Positions 33,527-42,559 of a stretch of 64,000 bases of DNA are shown piece after piece (position 1 is the stretch's first letter; each line of letters opens with the position of its first letter). This stretch comes from Pseudodesulfovibrio alkaliphilus (GTDB taxonomy: Bacteria; Desulfobacterota; Desulfovibrionia; Desulfovibrionales; Desulfovibrionaceae). Below the pieces are notes generated by a model. The model was not told the origin of the DNA, made no database searches, and was given only the letters and a program-made list of their open reading frames with translations. The translations under genes were made by a program, and so were the position numbers. The DNA lies in contig NZ_WODC01000007.1 in assembly GCF_009729555.1 (NCBI RefSeq), forward strand, positions 124,001 through 188,000, read 5' to 3'.

Positions 33527-34747
33527 TCAGCTCTTTTTAAACTGCTTGAGCCAGGCAAGCAACCTGGGTTCCTCGCCCTGATCCTTGGGATGATAGAAGC
33601 GACGACCGCGCAACTCATTGGGGAGATAGTCCTGATCAGCCCAAGCCTTGGGAAAATTATGGGGATAAAGGTAGCCTCGACCATAGCCCCATTCGCGCTG
33701 CAAGGAACTGGTGGCGTTGCGTAAATGCAGGGGCACGGGTTTGGGGCCGTTGTCGCGCACCTCCTTCTGGGCGGTGCGATAGGCGGCGTAGGTGGCGTTG
33801 CTCTTGGGAGCCAGGGCCAGATAGACGACTGTTTGCGCCATGGGGATAAATCCCTCGGGCATACCGATGGCCTCAACGGCCTGATGGCAGGACACGGCCA
33901 GAGGCAACGCTCTGGGATCGCCAAGCCCGACATCCTCAGATGCCGAAATGATCAGGCGGCGGGTGACAAAGCGGGGGTCCTCTCCGCTTTCGAGCAGGCA
34001 GGCCAGATAATAGAGAGCGGCATCCGGGTCGCTGCCGCGAATGGACTTGATTAGGGCCGAAGCCAGCTCGTAGTGCGAATCGCCGTCCCGATCCCCACGG
34101 ACCACGACCTCGGGCAGGGACTCGCGCAGGACATCTGGATTGCGTTTGGCCGCCGGAAGCTGGGCCGTGTACTCCACAAGGTTGAGCAGGGTGCGGGCAT
34201 CCCCTCCGGCCATGGCCGCAAGCAGGGAGATATTCTCTTCCTCAAGGTCAAGATCGAGCGCCCGGGCACCGCGACGGGCCACGTCGAGCAATTCGTCACG
34301 GCTCAAGGGGCGCAGACGGAGCACATGGAGCCGGGACAAAAGCTGCCGGGTGACGCTAAAGGACGGATTCTCGGTAGTGGTGGCCAGCAGGGTGATCTCG
34401 CCGGACTCCAGGATAGGCAGGAAAAAATCCTGCTGCGCCTTGGAGAACCGATGCAACTCGTCGAGAATGAGAATATCGTTTCCCGGCAGTTGCTTGCGCA
34501 AGGAGGTCAGCCCGGCCTCGGGCGCACTGACTCGCAGGCTCTGTCTGCCGGTCAACCGGGCCAGGAGCAAGGCGAGGGTGGACTTGCCGCAGCCGGGAGG
34601 GCCGAAAAGCAGCAGACTCGGCAACCGCTTGGACTTGGTGAAGGCTTCAATGCGGTTGCGGATATGGCTTTGGCCCACGAACTCGTCGAGGGTGGTAGGC
34701 CTGATGCGGTCGGCAAGAGGTTGGGTCTCTTCGATTTCGAGCTTCAT
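33527..34747 (-). CDS. rarA: Replication-associated recombination protein RarA
   Basis: This AAA+ ATPase related to clamp loaders acts at stalled forks. It has 406 residues. Walker A is LLFGPPGCGKSTLALLLA and Walker B is DILILDELHRFSKAQQD. The sensor-1 region is LLATTTENPSFSV and the C-terminal oligomerisation domain contains ALYYLACLLESGEDPRF and EDVGLGDPRALPLA. The start at 34747 (MKLEIEE) overlaps the rsmE stop as ATGA; an upstream start from 34768 would lie inside rsmE. Confidence 0.95.
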   Translation of the reverse strand: MKLEIEETQPLADRIRPTTLDEFVGQSHIRNRIEAFTKSKRLPSLLLFGPPGCGKSTLALLLARLTGRQSLRVSAPEAGLTSLRKQLPGNDILILDELHRFSKAQQDFFLPILESGEITLLATTTENPSFSVTRQLLSRLHVLRLRPLSRDELLDVARRGARALDLDLEEENISLLAAMAGGDARTLLNLVEYTAQLPAAKRNPDVLRESLPEVVVRGDRDGDSHYELASALIKSIRGSDPDAALYYLACLLESGEDPRFVTRRLIISASEDVGLGDPRALPLAVSCHQAVEAIGMPEGFIPMAQTVVYLALAPKSNATYAAYRTAQKEVRDNGPKPVPLHLRNATSSLQREWGYGRGYLYPHNFPKAWADQDYLPNELRGRRFYHPKDQGEEPRLLAWLKQFKKS

Positions 34748-35484
34748 AACATACCTTGTCGTGCACACCAGCCGAGGCTGAGGCAGTAGGTTGCGGCGGT
34801 CTCCCAGCGCAGGATGTTTCTGCCCAGCGTGACCGGCATCAACCCGGCAGCCAGAAGCGCCCGCGCCTCGGCCTCGTCAAACCCGCCCTCGGGGCCGATG
34901 ATGACGAGGTTGCGGCCCCGGCCCAAATGATTCGGAGTCAACGGCGTGTCCGCGATCTCAGACTCCCAGGCGACATAGCATGCGTCGAAGCCGCGAGCAA
35001 AGTCGATCAGGCCCGCCACCCCGCCGGGCAGAACCGAAAGTGTCGGAAGCAACGGACAACCGCACTGCTTGGCGGCCTGGAGGCATTTGTCGGTCCAGCT
35101 CTCTTTCACCGCCTCCGGCATCTGCCCCTGACTGCGGGCCGCAGCCCAAAAGGCGACGCCAAGACCGCCAAGCTCCACCAGTTTCTCAAAGAGATATTCG
35201 CGTCGTTTGGACTTGCCCCAGCCGATGGCCAGAGTCAGGCCCGTGTCCGGTGTCGGGTGCCGCTCAAGGGTTTCAGCCCGAAGCAGGGCGGAATTGCGGT
35301 CTGTATCCAGCACCGTGAACAGGCCGACCCGGCCAAGGCCGTCGAAGAGCCTGACCGTCTGATGCGCCACGGTGCGCAGCACGGTCAGCATATGCCGCGC
35401 CTCGGCCCCGGTCAGCCTGACCATGCTGCCGATGTCCAGGGGCCAATCGTCCGGCGAAAGGTGAAACGTGTTGAGACGCGCCAT
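34744..35484 (-). CDS. rsmE: 16S rRNA (uracil-1498-N3)-methyltransferase
   Basis: It methylates U1498 of 16S rRNA using S-adenosylmethionine. It has 246 residues and the SPOUT knot motifs LVIIGPEGGFDEAEARALL and LGRNILRWETAATYCLS, which form the cofactor site. The N-terminal PUA-like domain contains LTGAEARHMLTVLR. It is the first gene of a two-gene unit with rarA. The lysA terminator lies just upstream. Confidence 0.94.
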   Translation of the reverse strand: MARLNTFHLSPDDWPLDIGSMVRLTGAEARHMLTVLRTVAHQTVRLFDGLGRVGLFTVLDTDRNSALLRAETLERHPTPDTGLTLAIGWGKSKRREYLFEKLVELGGLGVAFWAAARSQGQMPEAVKESWTDKCLQAAKQCGCPLLPTLSVLPGGVAGLIDFARGFDACYVAWESEIADTPLTPNHLGRGRNLVIIGPEGGFDEAEARALLAAGLMPVTLGRNILRWETAATYCLSLGWCARQGML

Positions 35485-35501
35485 GCCCTGCTTCCCAAAT
35501 G

Positions 35502-35525
35502 AAAAGGCCGGGGCAACCCCCGGCC
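35502..35525 (-). terminator. Intrinsic terminator of lysA
   Basis: On the minus strand GGCCGGGG, loop GTTG and CCCCGGCC are followed by TTTTC. It starts seven bases past the lysA stop. It separates lysA from rsmE. Confidence 0.9.
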
Positions 35526-35531
35526 GTCAGG

Positions 35532-36770
35532 CTAGAGTTCCTTGTCCACGAGGTCTTGGTAGGTTTCGCGTTTGCGGGCTACGGTGACTTTGTCGCCCTC
35601 CACCAGCAGCTCGCAGGCCCTGGGCCGGGAGTTGTAGTTGGAGGCCATGGTAAAACCGTAGGCCCCGGCGGAAAAGACGGCCAGCAGTTCTCCTTGCTCC
35701 ACGGCGGGCAACACCCGCTCTCGGGCCAGGAAGTCGCCAGACTCGCAGATGGGGCCAACCACGTCAAAGGTCAGGGAATCGCGACCCATGGGCACGACCT
35801 CTTCAATGCGGTGGAAGGAGCCATAGAGACTGGGGCGCACCAGATCGTTCATGGCCGCATCCACGATCAGGAAATTCCTGGCCGGGCTTGACTTGGTGTA
35901 GACCACTTCGGTTACCAGAATGCCCGCATTACCCGCAATGACCCTGCCGGGTTCGAGGATGACCTTGAGGGGCACCCCGGCCAGCCGGTCCTTGAGGGCT
36001 TGGCCAAACTCGGTGGGGTGGGGCGGCTCCTCCTCGTCATAGGTGATGCCGAGCCCGCCTCCCAGATCGAGATACTGAATGTCGATCCCCATGCCCTTGA
36101 GCCTGTCATGGAAGTCGAGCAGTTTGTCCAGCGCCTCCATAAAGGGCGCGATGCTGGTCAACTGGGAGCCGATGTGGCAATCCATGCCCACGGGCTCGAC
36201 GTTGGCCAGATCCGCGCACATGGCGTAGGCGGCGAGGGAATTTTCGATGTCCAGGCCGAATTTGTTCTTCTTCATGCCGGTGGATATGTACGGATGCGTC
36301 TTGGGGTCCACATCGGGATTGATGCGGAAGCTGACCCGAGCCACCTTGCCCATGCTGCCGGCCACTTCGTCGATCTTGATCAGTTCGGCCACGGACTCGA
36401 CATTGAACATGAGAATCCCGGCCTCAAGGGCTTCGCCGATCTCCGAGGCACGCTTGCCCACACCGGAGTAAACGATCCTCTCCGGCGGCACTCCCGCCTT
36501 GAGGGCGCGATACAGTTCACCGCCGGAAACGATGTCCATGCCCGCGCCCAAACCGGCCAGGAGCTTGAGCACGGCGATATTGGAGTTGGCCTTGACCGAG
36601 TAGCAGGTCAGATGGTCCAGTCCGTCAAAGGCGGAGTCAAAGGCGTTGAAATGCCGGGTCAGGGTGGCCGCCGAATAAATATAGAGCGGCGTACCGTGCT
36701 GGCGAACAAGGTCCGGGACCGAGACATTCTCGGCATGAAGGACGCCGTCGCGGTACTCGAAATGGTGCAT
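35532..36770 (-). CDS. lysA: Diaminopimelate decarboxylase
   Basis: This fold-III PLP enzyme converts meso-diaminopimelate to lysine, the last step of lysine synthesis. It has 412 residues. The PLP lysine is in CYSVKANSNIAVLKLL. Family motifs are YSGVGKRASEIGEAL, EPGRVIAGNAGILVTEV and GPICESGDFLARER, the last carrying a catalytic cysteine. The start has AAGGAG at the right distance. Together with dapL elsewhere in this window it indicates the aminotransferase route to lysine. Confidence 0.96.
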   Translation of the reverse strand: MHHFEYRDGVLHAENVSVPDLVRQHGTPLYIYSAATLTRHFNAFDSAFDGLDHLTCYSVKANSNIAVLKLLAGLGAGMDIVSGGELYRALKAGVPPERIVYSGVGKRASEIGEALEAGILMFNVESVAELIKIDEVAGSMGKVARVSFRINPDVDPKTHPYISTGMKKNKFGLDIENSLAAYAMCADLANVEPVGMDCHIGSQLTSIAPFMEALDKLLDFHDRLKGMGIDIQYLDLGGGLGITYDEEEPPHPTEFGQALKDRLAGVPLKVILEPGRVIAGNAGILVTEVVYTKSSPARNFLIVDAAMNDLVRPSLYGSFHRIEEVVPMGRDSLTFDVVGPICESGDFLARERVLPAVEQGELLAVFSAGAYGFTMASNYNSRPRACELLVEGDKVTVARKRETYQDLVDKEL

Positions 36771-36799
36771 TCGGTATTTCTCCTTGAAAAATCTGAAAA

Positions 36800-37258
36800 T
36801 TATTCTGTCGTGACAAATACTTCGGTATAGACCATGGGCAGGACGGAAAGATCGTTCTTGCCAGCCACTCGAAAACGGTAGCGCGTCTGGGGGTTAAGAC
36901 CGCACAGACTCAATTTCAGGGTGGCCCCATGGAGCTCGAAGGCGTTCTGGTCGCGGGTGAAGTGTTCGGCCTTGCGGGGCACGAAGGGACACCCCTCGCA
37001 ACCCTGGCCGTCCGAGTCGCCCACGGCCTCGTACTGGATGCTGGCCCGGTACAGGCGCTCAACGGAGCCGCCCACGGACAGGGTCAGCAACAAACAGGTG
37101 TCCGTCCGTTTGGCGGCCATGACCTCAAGGGTGAACACGTCCTCGGCCTTGACCGGCTGCGGCCATTCCTTGATGCCCAGCACGCACCCGGTCAAAACAG
37201 GCAGGGCCAGGAAAAACAGGGCGGCAAGGCGGTACGCTATGGCTCCTGTACGGATCAT
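36800..37258 (-). CDS. Predicted lipoprotein of unknown function
   Basis: This is a 152-residue exported protein. The signal sequence runs to a lipobox, LPVLTGC, with the cysteine at about residue 25, so it should be lipidated. The mature part is beta-rich by eye, contains CEGCPFVPRKAEHF and ends with a possible fibronectin-like repeat (LNPQTRYRFRVAGKN). The start overlaps the mutS stop (ATGA). I do not recognise a named family. Translation is coupled to mutS, although a functional link is unlikely. Confidence 0.85.
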   Translation of the reverse strand: MIRTGAIAYRLAALFFLALPVLTGCVLGIKEWPQPVKAEDVFTLEVMAAKRTDTCLLLTLSVGGSVERLYRASIQYEAVGDSDGQGCEGCPFVPRKAEHFTRDQNAFELHGATLKLSLCGLNPQTRYRFRVAGKNDLSVLPMVYTEVFVTTE

Positions 37259-39903
37259 TCCTTGACCATCTCCTTCCAGCGGTTGAGAAGCATCAGGGCC
37301 TGGATGGGTGTCATGCCGTCCAGATCCAGGGCCGTCAGCTGGCTGACCACCGGATGCTCCGCCGCAGGGGCCTCGCTACGGGCATGGTCGCAAACAGAGT
37401 CGCCGCCGGGGACAAGCCCGGGCAACACGGTCTGCGAAACGCGCTCGACGGCTCCCTTCAAGTGATCATCCTGCGACTTTTCCTCGAGATTCGCAAGGAT
37501 TTCCCTTGCCCGGTCCACCACGGGCCTCGGGACACCGGCCAGTCGGGCGACCTCGATGCCGTAGCTGCGATCGGCCGGGCCGGGCACGAGCCGACGCAGG
37601 AAAACGATGTCGCCTTTCCACTCCTTGACCGCAATATTGAGATTGCGCAAGCCCTCGACCCGCCCCTCCAGAGCCGTCAGTTCGTGATAGTGGGTGGCAA
37701 ACAGGGTGCGGATACCGCCCCGGGCGCGGGTGGACAGCTCCTCGACCACGGCCCAGGCCAGGGAGAGGCCGTCATACGTACTTGTGCCCCGACCGATCTC
37801 ATCAAGGATGACAAGACTGCGCTGGGTTGCCTGGCGCAAAATGCGGGCCGTCTCGGTCATCTCGACCATGAAGGTGGAGTGCCCCTGGGCCAGATTGTCC
37901 GATGCGCCCACCCTGGAGAACACGCGGTCCGCCAACCCCAGCCGCGCCCGCCGTGCGGGCACGAAGGAACCGATCTGGGCCATGATCATCAAAATGGCCA
38001 CCTGCCGGAGGACAGTGGATTTGCCCGCCATGTTGGGGCCGGTGATCAGCAGGATGCGCTTGTCGCGGTCCATGCGCAGATCGTTTGGGATGTAGCTGGA
38101 GTGACCCATGGCGTCCTCCACCACAGGATGCCGCCCGGCCTCAATCTCGATGTCCAGGTCGTCATGGAGTTCAGGGCGGCTCCAGTCGTTGACCCGGGCG
38201 GCCTCGGCCAATCCCTGCCAGTAATCCAGGTTGGCCACGATGTCGGCCATGAACAAAAAACGGCTTCTGGAACGGGCAACACGCTCTCGCAGCTCCTGGA
38301 AGAGCCTGTATTCCAACGCCTTGCGCTCTTCCGAAGCAGAGATGATGCGCTCCTCCAGCTCCTTGAGATCCGGGGTGATGTAGCGCTCGCTGTTGACCAG
38401 GGTCTGGCGGCGGACAAAATGGTCCGGCACCTGCCCCTTGAAGGCCTTGGATATCTCGAAGTAGTAGCCGAAGACCTTGTTGAAACCGAGCTTGAGTTTG
38501 GGAATGGCGCTGGCCTCAAGCTCGCGGCGATGCAAGGCCGCAAGCCTGTCTTCTCCGTGCTCGTGCAGTTCGATGAGTTCGTCCAGCACCAGATCGAACC
38601 CCTTGCGGAAGAGGCCGCCATCGGTGATGACCGGGGGCGGGGAGTCCACAAAGGAGCTCTCGAGCAGTTCGGCCAAATCCGTCAGATCGTCCCACTTGCC
38701 CAGGAGCCGCTTCAGATCGGGCGGGGTCTCCGGCCCGCCTTGCTCCAGCAGGACACGGATTTTCGGCAGCATGGGCAGACTGCGGCGCAGGGCCACGAAG
38801 TCCTTGGGCATGGCCCGACCGAGAACGGCCCTGGTCGAGAGGCGTTCCAGATCGTACACTGAATCAAGGGCATGGCGCAATTCGCCGCGCATCTGGTCTC
38901 GGGAAAATAGAAAGTCCACGCAGTCCAGAGACTTCCCGATTGGCCCAAGCTCGCGCCAAGGCTGGCGCAAGCGGCTTTCAAGCAGGCGGCCGCCCATGGG
39001 TGTCATTGTCCTGTCCAGGACGCGCCAGAGGGTTCCTTTGCCCGGACGGCCATCAAGGCGCCGGAATATTTCCAGATTGCGCTCGGTTACTTCGTCCAGA
39101 AGCAAATGTCTGCCAAGGTTCACCGGCCTGAATTCGCCAAGATGGGTCAACGGGCATTTCTGGGTATGTTCAAGATAGGCGAGCAACGCCCCGCAGGCGC
39201 AGACCAGCTCCGGCTTGTCGCCCAGGTCGAGGCTGTCGAGCCCGGCAACACCCTGGATTTCCAAGAGACGCCGTGCCGATACCCCCGGATCAAAATAGGT
39301 AGTCGGGGCCACGCCCGTGACCTGCGACGCCAACTCGCTGAACTGGGGAGGCACCTTGCGTCCTTGGGGCAGGAGCAATTCGCGTGGATTGATCTTGACC
39401 ACCCATTGCCACAGTTCGGGTTCGCGACGGCCGTGCAGCCCCGACCACTGGCCGGTGGAGAAATCAATCCAGGCGAAGCCGCCCGCGTTCCTGGCCGAGT
39501 CCCAGAACAAGGCGCCGAGGAAATTGTTGCCCTTGGCCCTGAGGTTGGAGTCATCAACCACGGTGCCGGGCGTAAGCACACGGGTGACGGCGCGTTTGAC
39601 CAATCCCTTGGCCTCTCTGGGGTCTTCGATCTGATCGCAGATGGCGATACGAAACCCTTTGTCCAGCAACTGGGTCAGATAAGGCTCCACCGAATGATGC
39701 GGCACGCCGCACATGGGGATGGGATTGGTGTCCTTGGGATTACGGCTGGTGAGGGTGATCTGCACAGCCCGGGCCACGGTCTCTGCATCCTCGAAAAAAA
39801 GCTCGTAAAAATCTCCCATGCGGAAAAACAGCAGGCAACCAGGATTCTCCTCCTTGAAGCGGAGATACTGTTCCAGCATGGGGGTCAGCTTCTGTGTATC
39901 CAC
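37255..39903 (-). CDS. mutS: DNA mismatch repair protein MutS
   Basis: MutS recognises mismatches and recruits MutL. It has 882 residues, normal for the family. The mismatch-binding motif FFRMGDFYELFFEDA is at residue 24. The lever and clamp regions follow, and the ATPase domain has Walker A LLITGPNMAGKSTVLRQVA and the MutS signature SLVILDEIGRGTSTYDGLSL. A C-terminal tail holds the dimerisation region. The start is GTG at 39903, with a weak ribosome site. It is followed by a lipoprotein gene with overlapping codons. Confidence 0.97.
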   Translation of the reverse strand: MDTQKLTPMLEQYLRFKEENPGCLLFFRMGDFYELFFEDAETVARAVQITLTSRNPKDTNPIPMCGVPHHSVEPYLTQLLDKGFRIAICDQIEDPREAKGLVKRAVTRVLTPGTVVDDSNLRAKGNNFLGALFWDSARNAGGFAWIDFSTGQWSGLHGRREPELWQWVVKINPRELLLPQGRKVPPQFSELASQVTGVAPTTYFDPGVSARRLLEIQGVAGLDSLDLGDKPELVCACGALLAYLEHTQKCPLTHLGEFRPVNLGRHLLLDEVTERNLEIFRRLDGRPGKGTLWRVLDRTMTPMGGRLLESRLRQPWRELGPIGKSLDCVDFLFSRDQMRGELRHALDSVYDLERLSTRAVLGRAMPKDFVALRRSLPMLPKIRVLLEQGGPETPPDLKRLLGKWDDLTDLAELLESSFVDSPPPVITDGGLFRKGFDLVLDELIELHEHGEDRLAALHRRELEASAIPKLKLGFNKVFGYYFEISKAFKGQVPDHFVRRQTLVNSERYITPDLKELEERIISASEERKALEYRLFQELRERVARSRSRFLFMADIVANLDYWQGLAEAARVNDWSRPELHDDLDIEIEAGRHPVVEDAMGHSSYIPNDLRMDRDKRILLITGPNMAGKSTVLRQVAILMIMAQIGSFVPARRARLGLADRVFSRVGASDNLAQGHSTFMVEMTETARILRQATQRSLVILDEIGRGTSTYDGLSLAWAVVEELSTRARGGIRTLFATHYHELTALEGRVEGLRNLNIAVKEWKGDIVFLRRLVPGPADRSYGIEVARLAGVPRPVVDRAREILANLEEKSQDDHLKGAVERVSQTVLPGLVPGGDSVCDHARSEAPAAEHPVVSQLTALDLDGMTPIQALMLLNRWKEMVKE

Positions 39904-39921
39904 GAGATGATCTGTTTGGTT

Positions 39922-41073
39922 TTATTGCGAAAAGTCTTTACGAAAGCCGATGGAGTGCCAGCTGCGGCAGCGGGGGCAGTTGAAAAAGAGATGGTCGCGC
40001 TTCAGCCCGCAACGGCGGCAAAAGAATCGACGCACCTGATGGGCCCGGTCAATAAAAAAATTCAACTGTTCCCTGAAAAAGGGCGTCAAGGTCTGATCAG
40101 GCCGGGACAGTTCAAAGAGTTCAAGTCGGGCCAACCAGAAATCGGGTTGCATAACCAGGGTTTTTTCGAACCAGCTTCTGGCGCTCTCGGTCTCGCCGAC
40201 GCGCAGCAAAAACACGCCTCCATAATAGAGCAGCAGCACATCCGGCTCCTGAGACTCGATCACCGGGATCACGGCCGTGACCAGTGCTCTGTCCGGGCAA
40301 ACCCCGGCCCACTGCGAATCCTCGACAAGGGGCTTTTCCTTTGCCCTGGCCGCCTTGTCCAGGGCCTGGAGCAGCCCCTCAAGCAGGACGAAACGCAGGT
40401 CCGGGGCCACGTTGTCCAGTCCGTCGCGCAAGGTGTCTGCCACGCGACGCTCACTGCCAGCCCTATAGGCATGCACCATCTGCTCAAGCCACGCCTCCAC
40501 CGCGCCGGGATAGGCGCGGATGGCATGACGGAGAGACCTTTGCGCCTGGGACTCCCTGCCTTCCTTGAAGTGATCCGAGGCCAATCGCACCAAATAGTGG
40601 GCCTGGGGCAGCGGCAGTCCCAATTGCCCAAAGCTGTCGGCAGCCAGTTCAAAGGTGCCGCGTTCGGCCGCCAGCCGGGCCATCTCGTGCTGAATCGAGA
40701 CCGCATCGTGGCCCAGGGAGCGGGCCTCCTCAAAGGCCCTCTCAGCGCGATCCAAAAAACCGCCGCGTCGAAAATCACGGCCCAGTTCAAACAGGGCACG
40801 GGCTTTGAATTCGCGAGCCAGCCCCGGCCTGACGATAAGGCTGTTCCTGATCTGAATGGCGCGTTCGATTTCTCCTTGAGAGCGATAAAGGCTGCCCAGT
40901 GCGAGATAGATCTCCACGGCTTCGGGGTCGTTCTTGACGACCTGACTCAACTCTTCAATGGCTGCGCGGGTGTCCTGAACGAGGAAAGCCTCGCCGCCGG
41001 AAACATCTCGCGCCGCCGCGATTTTCTTGTGGAAATCCGAAGACTTCTTGCGATTAAACCAGTGCCAGGCCAT
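39922..41073 (-). CDS. lapB: Lipopolysaccharide assembly protein LapB-like (TPR protein with rubredoxin-like zinc ribbon)
   Basis: LapB proteins anchor a TPR scaffold on the inner membrane and in E. coli control LpxC turnover. This one has 383 residues. The TPR helices cover about residues 35-330, with typical repeats such as AVEIYLALGSLYRSQGEIERA. The C-terminus carries CRRCGLKRDHLFFNCPRCRSW, the two CxxC pairs of the LapB rubredoxin-like domain. The N-terminal membrane anchor of E. coli LapB is not obvious here. ATG 41073 is used because the frame beyond it is Arg/Pro-rich junk. It follows lapA directly, as in E. coli. Confidence 0.88.
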   Translation of the reverse strand: MAWHWFNRKKSSDFHKKIAAARDVSGGEAFLVQDTRAAIEELSQVVKNDPEAVEIYLALGSLYRSQGEIERAIQIRNSLIVRPGLAREFKARALFELGRDFRRGGFLDRAERAFEEARSLGHDAVSIQHEMARLAAERGTFELAADSFGQLGLPLPQAHYLVRLASDHFKEGRESQAQRSLRHAIRAYPGAVEAWLEQMVHAYRAGSERRVADTLRDGLDNVAPDLRFVLLEGLLQALDKAARAKEKPLVEDSQWAGVCPDRALVTAVIPVIESQEPDVLLLYYGGVFLLRVGETESARSWFEKTLVMQPDFWLARLELFELSRPDQTLTPFFREQLNFFIDRAHQVRRFFCRRCGLKRDHLFFNCPRCRSWHSIGFRKDFSQ

Positions 41074-41089
41074 GTGAATAACCGTCCAG

Positions 41090-41446
41090 TTAGTTGACCC
41101 CTTCGACCTTTTCCTCGGCGGAATAGGGGCGCACCTCGTTGATGGGCATGTTGCGCAGGGAGTTGAGCTCCTGCTCCAGGCTGGCCATACGCGTCTTGCA
41201 CTCACGCAGCTTGGCCCCTGACCGGAACTTGTCGATGGCGAAATAGACCATGGTCAACAAGGCCCCGGCCACGAAGGCGGCCAGGATGAGCACACCAAAG
41301 GGGAGAGGAATGGAATGCAGGGTCATGGCGTAGGGAATATCCAGCTTCAGGGTCAGGGCCTGAAGGAGCACATCGTTGTTCTGGCTGAAGAAAAGGATGG
41401 AAAAAACGAAAAGAGCAAGCAAAAACAAAACCTTGACAAAGCGCAT
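41090..41446 (-). CDS. lapA: LapA family membrane protein (DUF1049)
   Basis: This small inner-membrane protein of 118 residues has two membrane helices (VKVLFLLALFVFSILFFSQN and FGVLILAAFVAGALLTMVYF) and a short coiled-coil cytoplasmic tail with RMASLEQELNSLR. That layout matches LapA/YciS, which partners LapB in lipopolysaccharide assembly. AAGGAG precedes the ATG at 41446. Its stop is 16 bases before lapB, matching the E. coli lapAB pair and supporting the LapB call. Confidence 0.88.
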   Translation of the reverse strand: MRFVKVLFLLALFVFSILFFSQNNDVLLQALTLKLDIPYAMTLHSIPLPFGVLILAAFVAGALLTMVYFAIDKFRSGAKLRECKTRMASLEQELNSLRNMPINEVRPYSAEEKVEGVN

Positions 41447-41457
41447 GCGACAACTCC

Positions 41458-41946
41458 TTACAATAAGATTGCGTCAAACAAAGGCCGAAGCCGGGCATAG
41501 GTTGAAGAGAGGTGTTCGGGGATGACCGTCGTTTCCCCGAACACGGCCATGAACGAAGCATCGCCGTTCCAGCGCGGAACGATTTGGAAATGCAGGTGTT
41601 GGGCGATGCCCGCACCGGCCGCCTCGCCCAGATTAAGCCCTATATTGATCCCCTGGGGGCGAAAGGCCTGCTGAAGCACCGAGGTGCAGTGGCGCAGCCA
41701 GAGCATGCAGTCGTTGGACTCTTCACTGCTCAGGTCGAGCAGGTTGCTGACATGACGGTAGGGGGTGACCATGAGGTGCCCGTTATTGTATGGGAACTTG
41801 TTCATGATCACAAAACAGTGCTCGCCACGGGCCAGGATGCACCGCTCCTCGTCTTGGCCGGTGTCCTCAGGAATGCAGAAAACGCATTCCTCAGGCTTGG
41901 GACCGAGTATGTAGTCAAGCCTCCACGGCGCCCACAACACTTCCAT
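41458..41946 (-). CDS. HIT-domain nucleotidyltransferase/phosphorylase-like protein
   Basis: This protein has 162 residues. It starts MEVLWAPWRLDYILG, with CVFCIPEDT as a probable zinc pair (Cys-x2-Cys). The catalytic triad region reads AQHLHFQIVPRWNGD, so the last histidine of the usual HIT motif is Gln, as in GalT-type and some Ap4A phosphorylases. The family acts on dinucleoside polyphosphates or nucleoside phosphoramidates. A TTG start seven codons upstream is possible; ATG 41946 is preferred as it starts the conserved region. It lies between lapA and a SLOG gene. Confidence 0.88.
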   Translation of the reverse strand: MEVLWAPWRLDYILGPKPEECVFCIPEDTGQDEERCILARGEHCFVIMNKFPYNNGHLMVTPYRHVSNLLDLSSEESNDCMLWLRHCTSVLQQAFRPQGINIGLNLGEAAGAGIAQHLHFQIVPRWNGDASFMAVFGETTVIPEHLSSTYARLRPLFDAILL

Positions 41947-41953
41947 ATTCTTT

Positions 41954-42430
41954 CTACTTTCCTTCAAATAATGATCTGACGACAGCCACGGCGTGTGCAG
42001 GGTCGCCAGCCCTCAGCACACCTTCCACTTCGGCCATGGCACCGATGGCCACGACGGGTTTGCCCGCTTTGCGGGCCAGAGCCACTTCCGAAAGAGTACC
42101 GAACCCGCCGCCAAGCGCTACGACAACATCGCCGTTGGCAATCACGAGCATGTTGCGCATCTGGCCGATACCCGTGACAATGGGAATCTCGACCCAGGGG
42201 TTGGCCGTGGAACGGTCGTCCGAGGGGAGGATGCCGATGGTCCGGCCACCCGCCTCGCGAGCGCCCCGGCACACACCCTCCATCACTCCGGCCAGCCCGC
42301 CGCAGACCACGACATAGCCGGCTCCTGCCAGCAGCCCGCCCAGTTCCACGGCGGCCGCATACAACTCGCGGCATTCACGGTCCTGTCCGCATCGGCCCGA
42401 GCCAACTACGGATACTTGCCTCATGCTCAT
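41954..42430 (-). CDS. SLOG-domain / TIGR00725 family protein
   Basis: This Rossmann-like protein has 158 residues and shows the LOG-type core. The N-terminal motif is VSVVGSGRCG, followed by GYVVVCGGLAGVMEGVCRGA. The C-terminal motif VVALGGGFGTLSEVALARKAGKPVV replaces the PGGxGTxxE of true cytokinin-activating LOG enzymes with LGGGFGTLSE. Such proteins bind nucleotide-like ligands; the substrate is unknown. GGAGG precedes the ATG at 42430, which is why I drop the extension to 42517. Confidence 0.87.
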   Translation of the reverse strand: MSMRQVSVVGSGRCGQDRECRELYAAAVELGGLLAGAGYVVVCGGLAGVMEGVCRGAREAGGRTIGILPSDDRSTANPWVEIPIVTGIGQMRNMLVIANGDVVVALGGGFGTLSEVALARKAGKPVVAIGAMAEVEGVLRAGDPAHAVAVVRSLFEGK

Positions 42431-42559
42431 GCCGGAGTACCTCCGAACCGTCACCAATGGCTTGATTTTTCTACACGCCTCGCGCCTTTTGGGCAAGCAG
42501 GAAACCGGAGTCGCCATGGAGGCTCCATTCCCTCTTCATAGCAGACCCGGACATTCCGG

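Noticed and set aside
39106-41097. A 663-codon plus-strand open frame opposite mutS and lapB
   Set aside because: It overlaps two strongly supported minus-strand genes and its composition is that of an antisense frame.
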